A stretch of 64,000 bases of DNA from Bifidobacterium breve (GTDB lineage: Bacteria; Actinomycetota; Acidimicrobiia; Acidimicrobiales; Ilumatobacteraceae). Under the pieces are notes generated by a model, which saw nothing but the letters and a program-made list of their open reading frames with translations, was not told the origin of the DNA and did no database searches. The stretch is from the NCBI GenBank assembly GCA_945886445.1, contig CAMCZG010000001.1, positions 1 to 64,000 on the forward strand. Direction: 5' to 3'. Below are positions 1 to 9,666 of the stretch, one piece after another. Position numbers and translations under genes: made by a program. Position 1 is the stretch's first letter. The number at the start of each line of letters is the position of its first letter.

Positions 1-476
1 GTTGCATAGTGGTAGCCCATGAGAAGGAAGGGAAGTGCCATTGTCTCGGGGTGGAAGGTTTCCCATGCCAAGTATGCGGTGGTGGGCAACAAGAGCCATG
101 CAACACCAAATGCCAGTGCAGACAGTTCGCTCTTTAAGCGATGGCGAGCAATGAGGAAAACTGGGTATGCAGCACTTGCTAATGCGATGACTTGAAACAT
201 GTTCCAGAGGTTTGGCCCGCCGCCGAGCCAAACAAATGGCACGAGGAAGTAGTACATGAACATTGCATGATGACCAAAGACGGGAAGACCACAGACCGTG
301 TTGAACCATTTGCCGTTGGCGAGCAGCCACAGCGACTGGTCATGAATGCCGAGGTCGAAGTCGAAAGTTGCATATGCATCGTGACGATGCACAACCAGGC
401 GTCCAACGACGATGATCCAGGTGAAAATGGAGGCCCAAATGAGCGCCGAGGAAAGCGACTTGCGCACTACAGGCAT
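1..476 (-). CDS. DUF2079 family membrane protein, 5' part only
   Basis: Reading the minus strand from ATG at 476 gives about 158 residues with no stop before the window edge, so the C-terminus lies outside. A hydrophobic segment near residues 10-27 is followed by FDFDLGIHDQSLWLLANGK, then GLPVFGHHAMFMYYFLVP and, near the edge, TFHPETMALPFLLMGYHY. This pattern of an FDLG..DQ.LW block, a later HH and a final FHPE is characteristic of DUF2079, a family of polytopic membrane proteins distantly like glycosyltransferases and of unproven function. An in-frame GTG at 479 touches the ATG and could be the start; GAGGAAG lies about 13-19 bases upstream of the ATG. It is divergent from the esterase at 547. 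Confidence 0.75.
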   Translation of the reverse strand, partial: MPVVRKSLSSALIWASIFTWIIVVGRLVVHRHDAYATFDFDLGIHDQSLWLLANGKWFNTVCGLPVFGHHAMFMYYFLVPFVWLGGGPNLWNMFQVIALASAAYPVFLIARHRLKSELSALAFGVAWLLLPTTAYLAWETFHPETMALPFLLMGYHYA

Positions 477-546
477 CACAAAAAAGTACTACTTCCTCTT
501 CTGATAATTTGGTCATGTAGCAACGAACGAGAGGGAAGTGAGCAAA

Positions 547-1458
547 ATGGCAAGCAAAGAGGCAGAAGCGTTCCTTCAACAAGTGCGTGAGTACCAAAAA
601 CAAGCACTTGGCTCAGCAACTGCAGTTCCCACGCTGGAAGAAATGCGCTTTGGGGCAGAAGCGGTAATGGAAACCGTTGGTGCCATGCCTACTGGTGTCG
701 AAATTGAACCAGTTGACGTGAGTGGTCTGTCGGCCTTGTGGGTGCGACACTCTGGGGCCGATGCACAGTCGGTGGTGATGTACTTCCACGGTGGTGGTTA
801 CGTCGTGCAAAGTGCCAATTCGCATCGCAAAGTTGCTGCTCACCTTGCACTGCAGAGCAACAGAAATATTTTGAGCGTGAATTATCGGCTCGCTCCCGAG
901 CATGCACACCCAGCGGCAGTAAACGATGCAGTACTTGCTTATGAGTGGTTGTTGAGTTCTGGTTTCGCACCGAGCAAAATTGCTCTTGCCGGCGACTCGG
1001 CTGGTGGAGGGTTGTCTTTAGCACTCATGGTTGCACTCAAAAATAAGAAACTTCCGCAGCCAGCTGGTGCGGTCGTATTCTCCCCTTGGGTAGATCTTGA
1101 AGGAACAGGCGAATCAATGGACAGCAAGGCAAGTGTCGACCTAATGGTCGATCGTCATGCGCTTGCGCTCATGGCAAATATGTTTATTGGCGGAGGCTCG
1201 CTGCGTGACCCTCTCGCTGCTCCGTTGTATGCAGACCTTGCCGGTGTTGCCCCTATATATATTCAAGTGGGCGGCGATGAAGCACTGCTCGATGACTCCA
1301 CGCGATTCGCCACTCGTGCAGCCCACGCCGGAGTATCGGTGCGCTTAGATGTGTTCCCCGAAATGCAACACGTATTTCAATCGGGAGTAGGGGTTATTCC
1401 CGAAGCTAACGATGCTGTTGCGCGTGCGGGGCAGTGGCTACAGGGAATCTTGGCCTAA
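547..1458 (+). CDS. Alpha/beta hydrolase, HSL-type (family IV) esterase
   Basis: A protein of 303 residues with the features of the hormone-sensitive-lipase family: the oxyanion-hole motif FHGGGYV, the nucleophile elbow GDSAGGGLSLAL, and a C-terminal Asp (GGDEALLDD) and His (MQHVFQ) completing the catalytic triad. The family hydrolyses short-chain carboxylic esters; the natural substrate cannot be read from the sequence. No signal peptide is visible, so it is probably cytoplasmic. The ATG at 547 is preferred because GAGGGAAG lies about 9 bases upstream; an in-frame GTG at 538 would overlap that Shine-Dalgarno. It converges on the LLM oxidoreductase, with only three bases between the stop codons. 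Confidence 0.88.
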   Translation: MASKEAEAFLQQVREYQKQALGSATAVPTLEEMRFGAEAVMETVGAMPTGVEIEPVDVSGLSALWVRHSGADAQSVVMYFHGGGYVVQSANSHRKVAAHLALQSNRNILSVNYRLAPEHAHPAAVNDAVLAYEWLLSSGFAPSKIALAGDSAGGGLSLALMVALKNKKLPQPAGAVVFSPWVDLEGTGESMDSKASVDLMVDRHALALMANMFIGGGSLRDPLAAPLYADLAGVAPIYIQVGGDEALLDDSTRFATRAAHAGVSVRLDVFPEMQHVFQSGVGVIPEANDAVARAGQWLQGILA

Positions 1459-1461
1459 GAA

Positions 1462-2406
1462 CTACTTGCCGTTGAGTGCAGCGACAACGGGGGCAAAGGA
1501 ATCAACGTCTTCTGCGCCAACGATGATGTAGCTAAAGCCCCAACGCTCGCGACGAGCAATGAGGTCTTCAATGAGCTTGCTCGGAGGGCCAATGAGTGCA
1601 AATGGTGTTTCTTCCACCATTGATGGGGTAACACCAATCATTTGAGCTACACCATCAATAGTTCCGGCGGCATCGTCGGTGACCTTGACGAAAAAAGAAC
1701 GAATGTTCATTTCAATGTTGGGCAATCGTGACCCTGCCGCATTGATGACGATGTTGACTTTGTCGGTGACTGCTTCAGCCGTCATGGTGCTAATTGCTTC
1801 GGGGCCAACAACCCCTGCAGTCATGGTGCCGTTAATGCCAATGATGTCGGCTTCGCGCGCTGCATAGGTAAGAACACGTTTGCCACCTCCGCCAATCAAG
1901 ATGGGTGGGTACGGGCGCTGTACGGGTTTTGGCATGCCAACGTAATTGGCAACGTTGTAATGAGTTCCTGCATGATTCACGGGCTCGTCGCCCATTGCTG
2001 CTTTGATAATGGCAAGACCTTCAATAAATCGGTCGATGCGCACACCAGGAGTGTCGTATGCAATTCCCGATTGCTCATAGTCACTCACCATCCAGCCTGC
2101 ACCTAAACCAATTTCGAGGCGGCCTTCTGAGAGCAGGTCGATGGTGGCAAGTTCTTTTGCCAATACAACTGGGTGCTTGTAGTCGTTGTCCCATACCAGC
2201 GCACCCACACGCAGGGTGCTTGTTGCGTCGGCCACTGTTTGCAATGCAGGAATAGGGGCAAGTTGATCGGTGAAGTGGTCGGGCATTGTGAGGCAAGAAA
2301 AGCCGTTGGCCTCTGTCTTCTTTGCTAAATCAACCCACTCTTTGCGGTTCGCGGCGCGCGAGCACTGAACGCCAAAACGAAAGGGAGCAATGTGGGGAAA
2401 AGTCAT
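1462..2406 (-). CDS. LLM-class F420-dependent oxidoreductase (MSMEG_2516-like)
   Basis: A luciferase-like monooxygenase fold enzyme of about 314 residues. The N-terminal part FRFGVQCSRAANRKEWVDLA, the TMPDHF motif, and the block LLSEGRLEIGLGAGW are typical of the F420-dependent LLM subfamily close to MSMEG_2516. Such enzymes use reduced deazaflavin F420 to reduce or oxidise diverse substrates; the substrate here is unknown. The start at 2406 is chosen because AAGG sits 6 bases upstream. In-frame ATGs at 2421 and 2475 add residues that do not look like the family and lack ribosome-binding sites. Cytoplasmic. Confident on family, not on substrate. Confidence 0.85.
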   Translation of the reverse strand: MTFPHIAPFRFGVQCSRAANRKEWVDLAKKTEANGFSCLTMPDHFTDQLAPIPALQTVADATSTLRVGALVWDNDYKHPVVLAKELATIDLLSEGRLEIGLGAGWMVSDYEQSGIAYDTPGVRIDRFIEGLAIIKAAMGDEPVNHAGTHYNVANYVGMPKPVQRPYPPILIGGGGKRVLTYAAREADIIGINGTMTAGVVGPEAISTMTAEAVTDKVNIVINAAGSRLPNIEMNIRSFFVKVTDDAAGTIDGVAQMIGVTPSMVEETPFALIGPPSKLIEDLIARRERWGFSYIIVGAEDVDSFAPVVAALNGK

Positions 2407-2489
2407 GAGAAACCTTGTCATATCCCACGGCAGCACAGCAAGTGTGGAGATATGCCCGTGACTTGCATCCGTCACCTTTTACCTTTACA

Positions 2490-2505
2490 TTGAATAATAA
2501 TTCAA
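2490..2505. promoter_or_regulatory. Inverted repeat in divergent intergenic region
   Basis: The AT-rich interval between the LLM oxidoreductase (start 2406, minus) and the large lipoprotein (start 2548, plus) contains the perfect inverted repeat TTGAA-N6-TTCAA. A second small hairpin, GTCCA-N6-TGGAC, follows at 2507-2522. The position fits an operator or promoter region serving divergent genes, but no regulator can be named. Confidence 0.35.
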
Positions 2506-2547
2506 AGTCCATTGTGGTGGACTCAAATACGGGTGAAGGTGGATGTT

Positions 2548-5500
2548 GTGGCTCGTTTAACACACATATGGAAAACGGGTGTTGTTGTTACAGCGTTATT
2601 GGCAACAGTGGTGGCATGTGGTAGCAGTGATTCATCGCGTGCACGTAACGCTGCGTTAGTTGCAGGTACTAAATGTGTGAAACCTGGTGCGGTAACAAAA
2701 ATTTCGAAGGTGTCAGTGGTGTGCGCGAAAACGACTACCGGCAACATTTGGTATCCAACAATGAAAGCCAAAGGCAAAGCCCAAGCATGTGCCAAGCCTG
2801 GAATAATTCGCAAGAAGTCACAGATTGTCTGGGTGTGTGGTGTTGTGAAAAGCAAAAAACTGTGGCAAGCAACACAACCTCTTACCGCGTTATCAGCCAA
2901 AGGAGACCTACTATCAACATCTCCGGGTGCCTTTGTTGTTGCTGACAACGCAGTTTTGGCTGATCCCAAGATCCCTGATGACAAAACTGTCACTCAAGTG
3001 CCTGATGCTGCTGCAACACCAACTCTTGCACCAGCAGTAACCACAGCATTGTCTCTTGTGACACAACCCTTGGGTGGTGTCAACGCTGACGTTTTAAAAA
3101 CCCAGCCAGTAGTGCAACTCCTTGATCAAAGAGGCGCGTCTATCGCAACAGCCGGTATCACCATTACAGCTGTTTCTGGTCGCACTGATGTGGTGTTATC
3201 GGGCAATACAGCAATCACTGACGCTACAGGTCGCGCCACATTTACAACATTGTCTCTCAAGGGAATCATGGGAGACATCACTTTGACATTTACTGCATCG
3301 GGTCTTGAAGGCATCACGTCAGACAAATTTGTCTTGGCTCCTGGAGCAGCAAAGGCTCTGGTCATCAGTACAACTAGTAGCTCTGTAGCGAGTGGTAAAG
3401 CCTTTGATCAACAACCCGTATTGCATCTTGAGGATTCAAGTGCCAACGTCATTGCTGTTTCAGGAGTCGATGTCATTGTTACGTCATCACCGCCGGGGCT
3501 CATTGGCACGACAACTGTGGCCACCAACAATAATGGTATTGCTGAGTTCACTGGCTTAGCTCTGACTCAAGCAGGTGTAACCACTTTGACATTTACATCT
3601 GGTCTATTGAGCACCAAACCAAAAGTTACTGTTGTTGCTGGCGACTACACAACAGTCAAGATCACAACAGAAGCATCTGTAGTGGCCTCAAACAACAATA
3701 AGTTTTCACAGTCTCCAGTTGTGCAGTTGATTGACGCCAATAACAACAACGTCATCACTAAAGACATCACGGTGACTGCAACAATCACTCAATTTCCCAC
3801 CGCCGACACCAACAAAGTCGCAACACTGCTTGTTTCAACTGCCACAACAAACGATCAAGGCCAAGCCACATTTACTGGCCTTGGTATCAAGGGCTTGATT
3901 GGCGATTACACCCTTGGCTACACGCCAACAAATGGCGTGACACGGGGATCAGAAAAAACAACGCTTAGTGCTGGCGGGACAACACAACTCATCGTGCTGA
4001 CTGCTGCTGCTGGACCAGTGGGAAACAGCACCGAAGGCACATGGTCTTTGACTCAATCACCCGTGATTGGCTTGCGTGACATCTCAAATAATCCAGTGCC
4101 GACAAGTGGCGTGGCAGTAACTGCCACAGTGAACGGACAGACTTCAACCACAGCACCAACCACAGCACTAACAAATGCCGAAGGCGAAGCACCAATTGGG
4201 TTGATCTTCAGCGGTGACAGTGCCGGTGATCGCATGATTACATATAGCGCACCTGGCTTGTTGACGACGACGACGGGCAAAGTCGACTTGCCGCTCTTGA
4301 ACACAAGGGTGTCCCCAGCATGGGTGTTGCAAAAGCGAATTAAGAGCTCTGCCCCGTTCGTATTGACGCCACCAACATCAAACAGTAGTGGCCCTTGGTC
4401 CTACGCAAGCTCCAATACAGCAATTGCAACAGTCACCTCCGCAGGCACAGTGACACTCAAAGGCCTTGCTGGCCAAACCTCCTTCACAGCAACACACGCA
4501 GCCACATCAAAGTACAAAAGTGCTACGACGACTGCCAATCTTGTCACTACTGATAGCTACAACGTTGGCGATACAGGTCCTGGTGGTGGCATCGTGTTCT
4601 ATGACGCAGGAGCCACACAGTCATGGGGACGCTACTTAGAAGCCGCATTAACAAACGGAACAACACCTTCTACATGGACACGAGCTACCGAGAAAGGGTG
4701 GGGCTGCAATGGGACTGATATCTCTGGAACAAGACTTGAGATCGGCACAGGACGAGCCAACACCACGATCATCACTGATAGAAAATGCACAAGTGATTAC
4801 TCATTGAGTGCTGCAAGTATCGCTGCGGCCTATAACGGTGGTGGCAAGACTGACTGGTTTTTACCATCGAGAGATGAACTCAACGAGTTGTGTAAATATG
4901 CGAAAACCCAAACCACAGGAGACATTGAGCAGGACTGCGTTCTCTCTGGGACGATTCGCACTGGTTTTGTGTCTGACCACTATTGGAGTTCGTCTGAGAG
5001 CAACCCGACCATCGCGTTGGGCCAGTCCTTCTCCAGCGGGATTGGGGACAGCTACGGCAAGGGCTTCATCTTCTACGTGCGTCCAGTGCGGGCTTTTGCT
5101 GCGACTTGTGCAACCGGGGGAGCCTGCAAGGTCGGTGACACGGGTCCTGGTGGTGGCATCGTGTTCTATGTAGCACCCACACCATTTAAATGTGGAGTAG
5201 ATCTGACAGCACGATGCACATATTTGGAAGCAGCGCCTACAGGGTGGATAACTGCTTCTACGCCTGCTGAACAAACAAACTGTGGGCAAGCTGGTACTTC
5301 AACGGTTGATCCTAAATGCTGGTGGTCAGGTAACACAGGCTCTTTGATTGGAACAACGCAAACAGGAATTGGCACTGGGTATGCGAATACTTCGAAGATG
5401 ATTGCCCAAAGCAACACTGCAGGAAAAGCAGGAACTGTTGCACGTGCATTTCAAGGTGGAGGCAAAACCGACTGGTCCTTACCATCGAGAGATGAACTCA

Positions 5501-6387
5501 ACGCGTTGTGTAAATGGGCGTTTAACGACACAGAGAATGCGATCTGCAACAATAACGGTGAGGGCACTTTGAAGTTGGAGAATGGTGGTTTTGCTTCTGA
5601 CGGCTATTGGAGTTCGTCTGAGGGCGGCGCGTCCAGCGCGTGGTATCAGTTCTTCTACAACGGGGGCCAGGACAACGACGATAAGACGTACACGTACTTC
5701 GTGCGTCCAGTGCGGGCTTTTGCTTTAACTTGTGCAGAAGGCGGACCCTGCAAGGTCGGCGATACGGGTCCTGGTGGTGGCGTCGTGTTCTATGTGGCAA
5801 CCACGCCATTTACATGTGGAGTAGATCTGAAAGCAACATGCACATATTTGGAAGCAGCAATAACGAAGGGAACAGGTACTTCTACATGGACACCAGCCAC
5901 CCGGGCACAGTGGGGCTGTCGGGGCACTGATGTGATGCCGCTTGTCCAGCGAACAGCAAGTCTTGAGATCGGAACCGGGCGAGCCAACACCATACTGATT
6001 ACTGGGGCAAAATGTAACGTCTTAACGAGTGCTGCAAGTATCGCTGCGACCTATAACGGGGGTGGCAAGACTGACTGGTTTTTGCCATCACGTAAAGAAT
6101 TGAATGCTTTGTGTCTTGAATTTTTCAATGATCCAAACAGCGAATACGCCGGCATCGGCTGGCATTCTAGATTTCAGTTAGGTGGATGCAAAGGCAGGCA
6201 ATCAGCCGTGAAAAGCGCAACCGATGTGACGCCAGGGTGGAGTTTTTCTTCTTACCAGTATTGGAGTTCGTCTGAGGGCGACGCGGGCTACGCGGACTAC
6301 GCGTTTTACCTGGGCTTCGACGACGGGTACGAGTACTACGGCGATAAGACGAACACACGCTACGTGCGTCCAGTGCGGGCTTTTTAA
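2548..6387 (+). CDS. Large secreted lipoprotein with Ig-like domains and three Lcl_C/DUF1566 modules
   Basis: About 1279 residues. The GTG at 2548 follows GAAGGTGG by 5 bases and starts a lipoprotein signal peptide: basic n-region ARLTHIWK, hydrophobic stretch, lipobox TVVAC. Next comes a Cys-containing region with two similar C.KPG...C units, then four bacterial Ig-like (invasin/Big_1-type) domains of about 100 residues encoded at roughly 3049-4290, and a Big_2-like domain at about 4297-4555. Three C-terminal modules each begin VGDTGPGGG.VFY and end YVRPVRAF, with TDW.LPSR.ELN.LC and YWSSSE inside; these match the Lcl_C/DUF1566 family seen in surface-exposed proteins. It is probably a lipid-anchored surface or adhesion protein. 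Function and ligand are unknown. It appears to be a monocistronic unit, ending at a hairpin. Confidence 0.8.
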   Translation: MARLTHIWKTGVVVTALLATVVACGSSDSSRARNAALVAGTKCVKPGAVTKISKVSVVCAKTTTGNIWYPTMKAKGKAQACAKPGIIRKKSQIVWVCGVVKSKKLWQATQPLTALSAKGDLLSTSPGAFVVADNAVLADPKIPDDKTVTQVPDAAATPTLAPAVTTALSLVTQPLGGVNADVLKTQPVVQLLDQRGASIATAGITITAVSGRTDVVLSGNTAITDATGRATFTTLSLKGIMGDITLTFTASGLEGITSDKFVLAPGAAKALVISTTSSSVASGKAFDQQPVLHLEDSSANVIAVSGVDVIVTSSPPGLIGTTTVATNNNGIAEFTGLALTQAGVTTLTFTSGLLSTKPKVTVVAGDYTTVKITTEASVVASNNNKFSQSPVVQLIDANNNNVITKDITVTATITQFPTADTNKVATLLVSTATTNDQGQATFTGLGIKGLIGDYTLGYTPTNGVTRGSEKTTLSAGGTTQLIVLTAAAGPVGNSTEGTWSLTQSPVIGLRDISNNPVPTSGVAVTATVNGQTSTTAPTTALTNAEGEAPIGLIFSGDSAGDRMITYSAPGLLTTTTGKVDLPLLNTRVSPAWVLQKRIKSSAPFVLTPPTSNSSGPWSYASSNTAIATVTSAGTVTLKGLAGQTSFTATHAATSKYKSATTTANLVTTDSYNVGDTGPGGGIVFYDAGATQSWGRYLEAALTNGTTPSTWTRATEKGWGCNGTDISGTRLEIGTGRANTTIITDRKCTSDYSLSAASIAAAYNGGGKTDWFLPSRDELNELCKYAKTQTTGDIEQDCVLSGTIRTGFVSDHYWSSSESNPTIALGQSFSSGIGDSYGKGFIFYVRPVRAFAATCATGGACKVGDTGPGGGIVFYVAPTPFKCGVDLTARCTYLEAAPTGWITASTPAEQTNCGQAGTSTVDPKCWWSGNTGSLIGTTQTGIGTGYANTSKMIAQSNTAGKAGTVARAFQGGGKTDWSLPSRDELNALCKWAFNDTENAICNNNGEGTLKLENGGFASDGYWSSSEGGASSAWYQFFYNGGQDNDDKTYTYFVRPVRAFALTCAEGGPCKVGDTGPGGGVVFYVATTPFTCGVDLKATCTYLEAAITKGTGTSTWTPATRAQWGCRGTDVMPLVQRTASLEIGTGRANTILITGAKCNVLTSAASIAATYNGGGKTDWFLPSRKELNALCLEFFNDPNSEYAGIGWHSRFQLGGCKGRQSAVKSATDVTPGWSFSSYQYWSSSEGDAGYADYAFYLGFDDGYEYYGDKTNTRYVRPVRAF
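4561..6387 (+). repeat. Three tandem Lcl_C/DUF1566 modules, partly near-identical in DNA
   Basis: The modules span about 4561-5108, 5131-5730 and 5755-6387. Blocks are close to identical at nucleotide level: the segment encoding GDTGPGGG(I/V)VFY, the segment encoding GGGKTDW(F/S)LPSR, the TGGAGTTCGTCTGAG block, and the terminal GTGCGTCCAGTGCGGGCTTTT block. The sequences between differ in length and content. The pattern suggests duplication with continuing exchange in the conserved blocks, and a possible site of copy-number change. Confidence 0.85.
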
Positions 6388-6409
6388 CTATTTATCTATT
6401 CATCTATTT

Positions 6410-6440
6410 GTGTTCGGGCCGCCTTCGGCGGCAAGAACAC
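6410..6440 (+). terminator. Hairpin after the surface lipoprotein gene
   Basis: GCCGCC-TTC-GGCGGC forms a tight hairpin (6418-6432). It is extended by GTGTTC (6410-6415) pairing with GAACAC (6435-6440) across a two-base internal mismatch. It lies 22 bases after the stop codon. No long T run follows, only an AT-rich stretch, so it may act as a weak intrinsic or rho-assisted terminator. Confidence 0.6.
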
Positions 6441-6579
6441 AAGATAAATATTTTTATCATGTAGACCTCCTGGTTGAGCCTGCTGCCACTACAACTAGGC
6501 GCCGCTGGTCTGATGGTTGGTGGTATGCGACCTGGCGGAGAGCGTCGTACCATCGCTGTACTCAGGTACCGTAGAGATT

Positions 6580-8949
6580 GTGCCCAATGCAAAGGATTTC
6601 TTCCGCAAGTTTGCGACGAAAGATTATCTTTCACGCGTAGGCGGCACTGTAGGAAAGATGAGCATTGTGCTCATGGCTGGTGCGCTTCTTGTGAGCGCCC
6701 TCGTTGTTGCAATGGCTCCGCGAGTATGGGGAATTGCTACAGCACATAGCGAAAAGCCAGTCACTCTTCCTGCGTTTACCGGAATCGCACAGCGGTCGTA
6801 CTTGTACGACGTGAATGGCGCTCAAATTGGCGCGTTCCAGGTGGAGAATAGCCAGCCAGTCAAAATGCAAGAAGTGCCGGTCGACGTCACGGCGGCAATT
6901 CTTGCGGTGGAAGATGCAGGCTTCTACGGGCACAAAGGTGTGAACCTGCGCGCTTTGGTGCGAGCAACGCTGTCGAACTTCAATGCAGGAAGCTCACGGC
7001 AAGGGGCCTCAACCATTACTCAGCAAGTGGTGAAAAATGAATATCTTGCAGGCTTGCCGCGCGATGGCCGGTACAAAGTGCTTCAAGCGAGGTATGCCGC
7101 ACTCTTGGAGAAACAAGCGACAAAGCCACAAATTCTTGAGAGGTATTTGAACACCGTATTTTTCGGAAATAATGCCTATGGCATTGAAGCCGCTGCGGAA
7201 ATATATTTTGGCGTTGGTGTAGAGAAGCTCACCTTGGTACAAGGTGCATTTCTCGCTGGCCTCATTCAGGCACCTACCAGTTACGACCCCATTCGTCACC
7301 CTGAACGATCGCGGCAACGTTTTGGTCAATCTTTGAATCGCCTTGTGTCGGAAAAACTGATGACGAAAGAAGAAGCTGCACGTTTGGCCAAGGAATGGCC
7401 GTTGCCAGAAGTGGTGCAAAGTGTTCCGCAGAAGTCGGTAGAGCGCACGTACTTTTCTGAAACGGTAAAAGATTACTTATTGAACCGCAGCGATATTTTG
7501 GGCCCCACGTATCAAGAGCGATACAACGCGCTCTTTCGTGGTGGTCTCAAGATCTACACCACACTCGATAATAGTTATCAAAAAGCTGCAGAAAAGGCTG
7601 CGGCCGAGAAGCTTCCAGCAAACAAGCAAGGCATCCAATCGGCTGTGTTGTCGTTAGACACTGCAACCGGTGGCGTGCGCGCCATGGTGGGCGGGCCTGG
7701 TTTTGTTCCTGGGCAAAGTGAAGTCAATATGACCTTGCGCAGGCGTCAAACGGGGTCAAGTGTCAAGATCTTTATTTTGGCAGCAGCACTGCAGGCAGGC
7801 GCAGAAGGAATAGATCTCATCGATGGCACCTTGCCGTGCACCTTGCCAAACCCGGGTAAGCCTGAAGAGCCCTTTGTGGTCACTAAAGGTGTGAGTCGTC
7901 CACTTGGTTCGCTGGAAGAAATGACTTGGTATTCCATTAACTGTGCCTATAGCAGGCTCTCGCAAATTGTTGGTTTGAATCGAGTAGTCGACACCACGTA
8001 CCGAATGACGCAGTCGATGTACCTGAATCGCGACACGTACTCCATTCAGCCATATGCAAGTTATGCAACAGGTGCTAATGAGATGAGCCCATTCGACATG
8101 GCCAGTGGAGCGCAGACAATTGCTAACGGTGGTTTGCATAAGCAGCCGTATTTCATTGACCGTATTGAGAACTTCTCGGGAACGATGTACGAACACAATG
8201 ACCCTGGTACACAAGTCTTCACTAAAGAAATTGCCGATAAGGCAGTGGCGATATTGAAAGGTGTACTTACCAAAGGCACCGCAAGACGCAGTGCGCTCGA
8301 CAAAGATCGCCCCGCTGGTGGAAAAACCGGCACACAAGACGACAACACCAATGCATGGTTCGTTGGTTTTACAAAAGAACTCACCACTGCGGTGTGGGTA
8401 GGCGACCCGCGTGCGTATACCTCGATGGTGGGAATTCCCGAGTTTGTTGCTGCAGGTGTTCCTCGTGTTCAGGGTGCCACTTTCCCTGCAGCCATTTGGA
8501 AGGCATACAACGATGCGGCTCTTGTCGACGCCCCCATTGTCGATTGGGATGCAGCCGTTCCACCAAGCCGCGGCTCGATGCGTTTGTACTTGCCAGGTGT
8601 CGACTGCGTGGCACAGCTGGTGTCGGGCGCATTGCCACGCAGGTTCACTGGCAATGTTGTGGCCTTTGACCCCATGTGGTTAACCACAACAACAGTTCAG
8701 CCAATTGGTGATCCGGCAGGCGGGGTCACCACGTCTATGCCGAGCACAACAACCACTGTGCCTGTAGTGGTTCCAGGGGCTCAGGGCCCGCCTGTAGTGA
8801 GCATTGTCGACCCAGGCACCACAATTTTGCCGTCGAATACGAACCCATTTTCTCCTGTGCCCACGCTTGACCCGCTAGGAAACTTGATTTTTGACTGTGC
8901 AAAACCCCTTCCAGGAAGTGTGCAAACGAGTATTCCGACACCTGGCTAA
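6580..8949 (+). CDS. Bifunctional class A penicillin-binding protein (GT51 + transpeptidase)
   Basis: A membrane-anchored peptidoglycan synthase. A basic cytoplasmic tail (KDFFRKFATKDYLSR) precedes one membrane anchor (SIVLMAGALLVSALVVAM). The GT51 glycosyltransferase domain shows EDAGFYGHKG and RQGASTITQQVVKN. The transpeptidase domain shows the SxxK motif (GSSVK), SIN (WYSINCAY) and KTGTQDD. The C-terminus is Thr/Pro/Val-rich and probably a disordered wall-associated tail. About 789 residues from GTG 6580, a normal size for class A PBPs. The start is uncertain: the frame is open to TTG 6517 and GTG 6520, and ATG 6658 has AGGA close by but would remove the basic tail. Confidence 0.9.
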   Translation: MPNAKDFFRKFATKDYLSRVGGTVGKMSIVLMAGALLVSALVVAMAPRVWGIATAHSEKPVTLPAFTGIAQRSYLYDVNGAQIGAFQVENSQPVKMQEVPVDVTAAILAVEDAGFYGHKGVNLRALVRATLSNFNAGSSRQGASTITQQVVKNEYLAGLPRDGRYKVLQARYAALLEKQATKPQILERYLNTVFFGNNAYGIEAAAEIYFGVGVEKLTLVQGAFLAGLIQAPTSYDPIRHPERSRQRFGQSLNRLVSEKLMTKEEAARLAKEWPLPEVVQSVPQKSVERTYFSETVKDYLLNRSDILGPTYQERYNALFRGGLKIYTTLDNSYQKAAEKAAAEKLPANKQGIQSAVLSLDTATGGVRAMVGGPGFVPGQSEVNMTLRRRQTGSSVKIFILAAALQAGAEGIDLIDGTLPCTLPNPGKPEEPFVVTKGVSRPLGSLEEMTWYSINCAYSRLSQIVGLNRVVDTTYRMTQSMYLNRDTYSIQPYASYATGANEMSPFDMASGAQTIANGGLHKQPYFIDRIENFSGTMYEHNDPGTQVFTKEIADKAVAILKGVLTKGTARRSALDKDRPAGGKTGTQDDNTNAWFVGFTKELTTAVWVGDPRAYTSMVGIPEFVAAGVPRVQGATFPAAIWKAYNDAALVDAPIVDWDAAVPPSRGSMRLYLPGVDCVAQLVSGALPRRFTGNVVAFDPMWLTTTTVQPIGDPAGGVTTSMPSTTTTVPVVVPGAQGPPVVSIVDPGTTILPSNTNPFSPVPTLDPLGNLIFDCAKPLPGSVQTSIPTPG

Positions 8950-8961
8950 TAGCCTGCAAGT

Positions 8962-9666
8962 GTGTCGATCTTGGTTCATCTCTATGACCTGCAAATGCTC
9001 GATACCAGCCTTGAGCAGCTACGGCACCAGTTCATCACATTGCCTGAGCGCGAAGTTTTAGCCCTAGTTCAAAAGAATATTACTGACTGTGCGGCGAAAA
9101 TATCGTTGGGTGAATTGCGCCAACAGGAACTAGAGAAACTGCTGAGTGTGGCGGAAGCCAACAGTGCAACTTTGCAGAAAAAACGAGAGCGCCTTGAGCA
9201 GCAAATGAAAACTGTTATTGCAACGCGCGAAGCAGAGGCACTTCAACACGAAATTCTCACGGTGAACGGTGAATTAAATACGGTCGATGAAGAGTCGCTG
9301 GCTTTCATGGAAGAGTCTGAGTACATTGATTCCACTTTGGCATCGGCACGAAATGACTTGGGTCAATTCCGCACCGCTGAAATTGTTGCCACCGAGGCTT
9401 TGAAGCTTGCTGAAGAATATAAAAAGGCAGAAGCACGTGATGTTGAAGAAAAGCGTCAACGTCTTGCCGAGTCTCTTGATGAAAAGTGGTCGGCAGCGTA
9501 CGAACTGCGCCGGTCGCAGCACAAAGGTATTGCTGTGGCAAAGGTAAAAAATCACGTGTGTGGTGGTTGCCATCTCGACCTGTCTCCCTCAGAAGTGGAC
9601 CTTCTTAAAAAAGAAACCGATGAAAATAGAGAATGTCCGAACTGTGCTCGGTGGCTGGTGTTCTAA
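8962..9666 (+). CDS. C4 zinc-ribbon coiled-coil protein (Rv2229c-like)
   Basis: A protein of 234 residues. Most of it is predicted coiled coil, rich in Glu/Gln/Leu heptads. It ends in a zinc ribbon with CGGC and CPNC, the DUF164/zf-RING_7 arrangement. Homologues such as Rv2229c of mycobacteria are usually next to a histidine phosphatase or RNase H gene, as here (10160). Function is unproven; a nucleic-acid or protein-bridging role has been suggested from structure. The GTG at 8962 lies 12 bases after the PBP stop, with no strong Shine-Dalgarno. It abuts the membrane protein at 9667 with no gap, so the genes are probably cotranscribed. Confidence 0.82.
   Translation: MSILVHLYDLQMLDTSLEQLRHQFITLPEREVLALVQKNITDCAAKISLGELRQQELEKLLSVAEANSATLQKKRERLEQQMKTVIATREAEALQHEILTVNGELNTVDEESLAFMEESEYIDSTLASARNDLGQFRTAEIVATEALKLAEEYKKAEARDVEEKRQRLAESLDEKWSAAYELRRSQHKGIAVAKVKNHVCGGCHLDLSPSEVDLLKKETDENRECPNCARWLVF

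Noticed and set aside
4861-5809. Several long minus-strand frames inside the Lcl_C modules
   Set aside because: They mirror the repeated plus-strand modules, have Arg/Cys-rich composition unlike other proteins here, and lack start signals.
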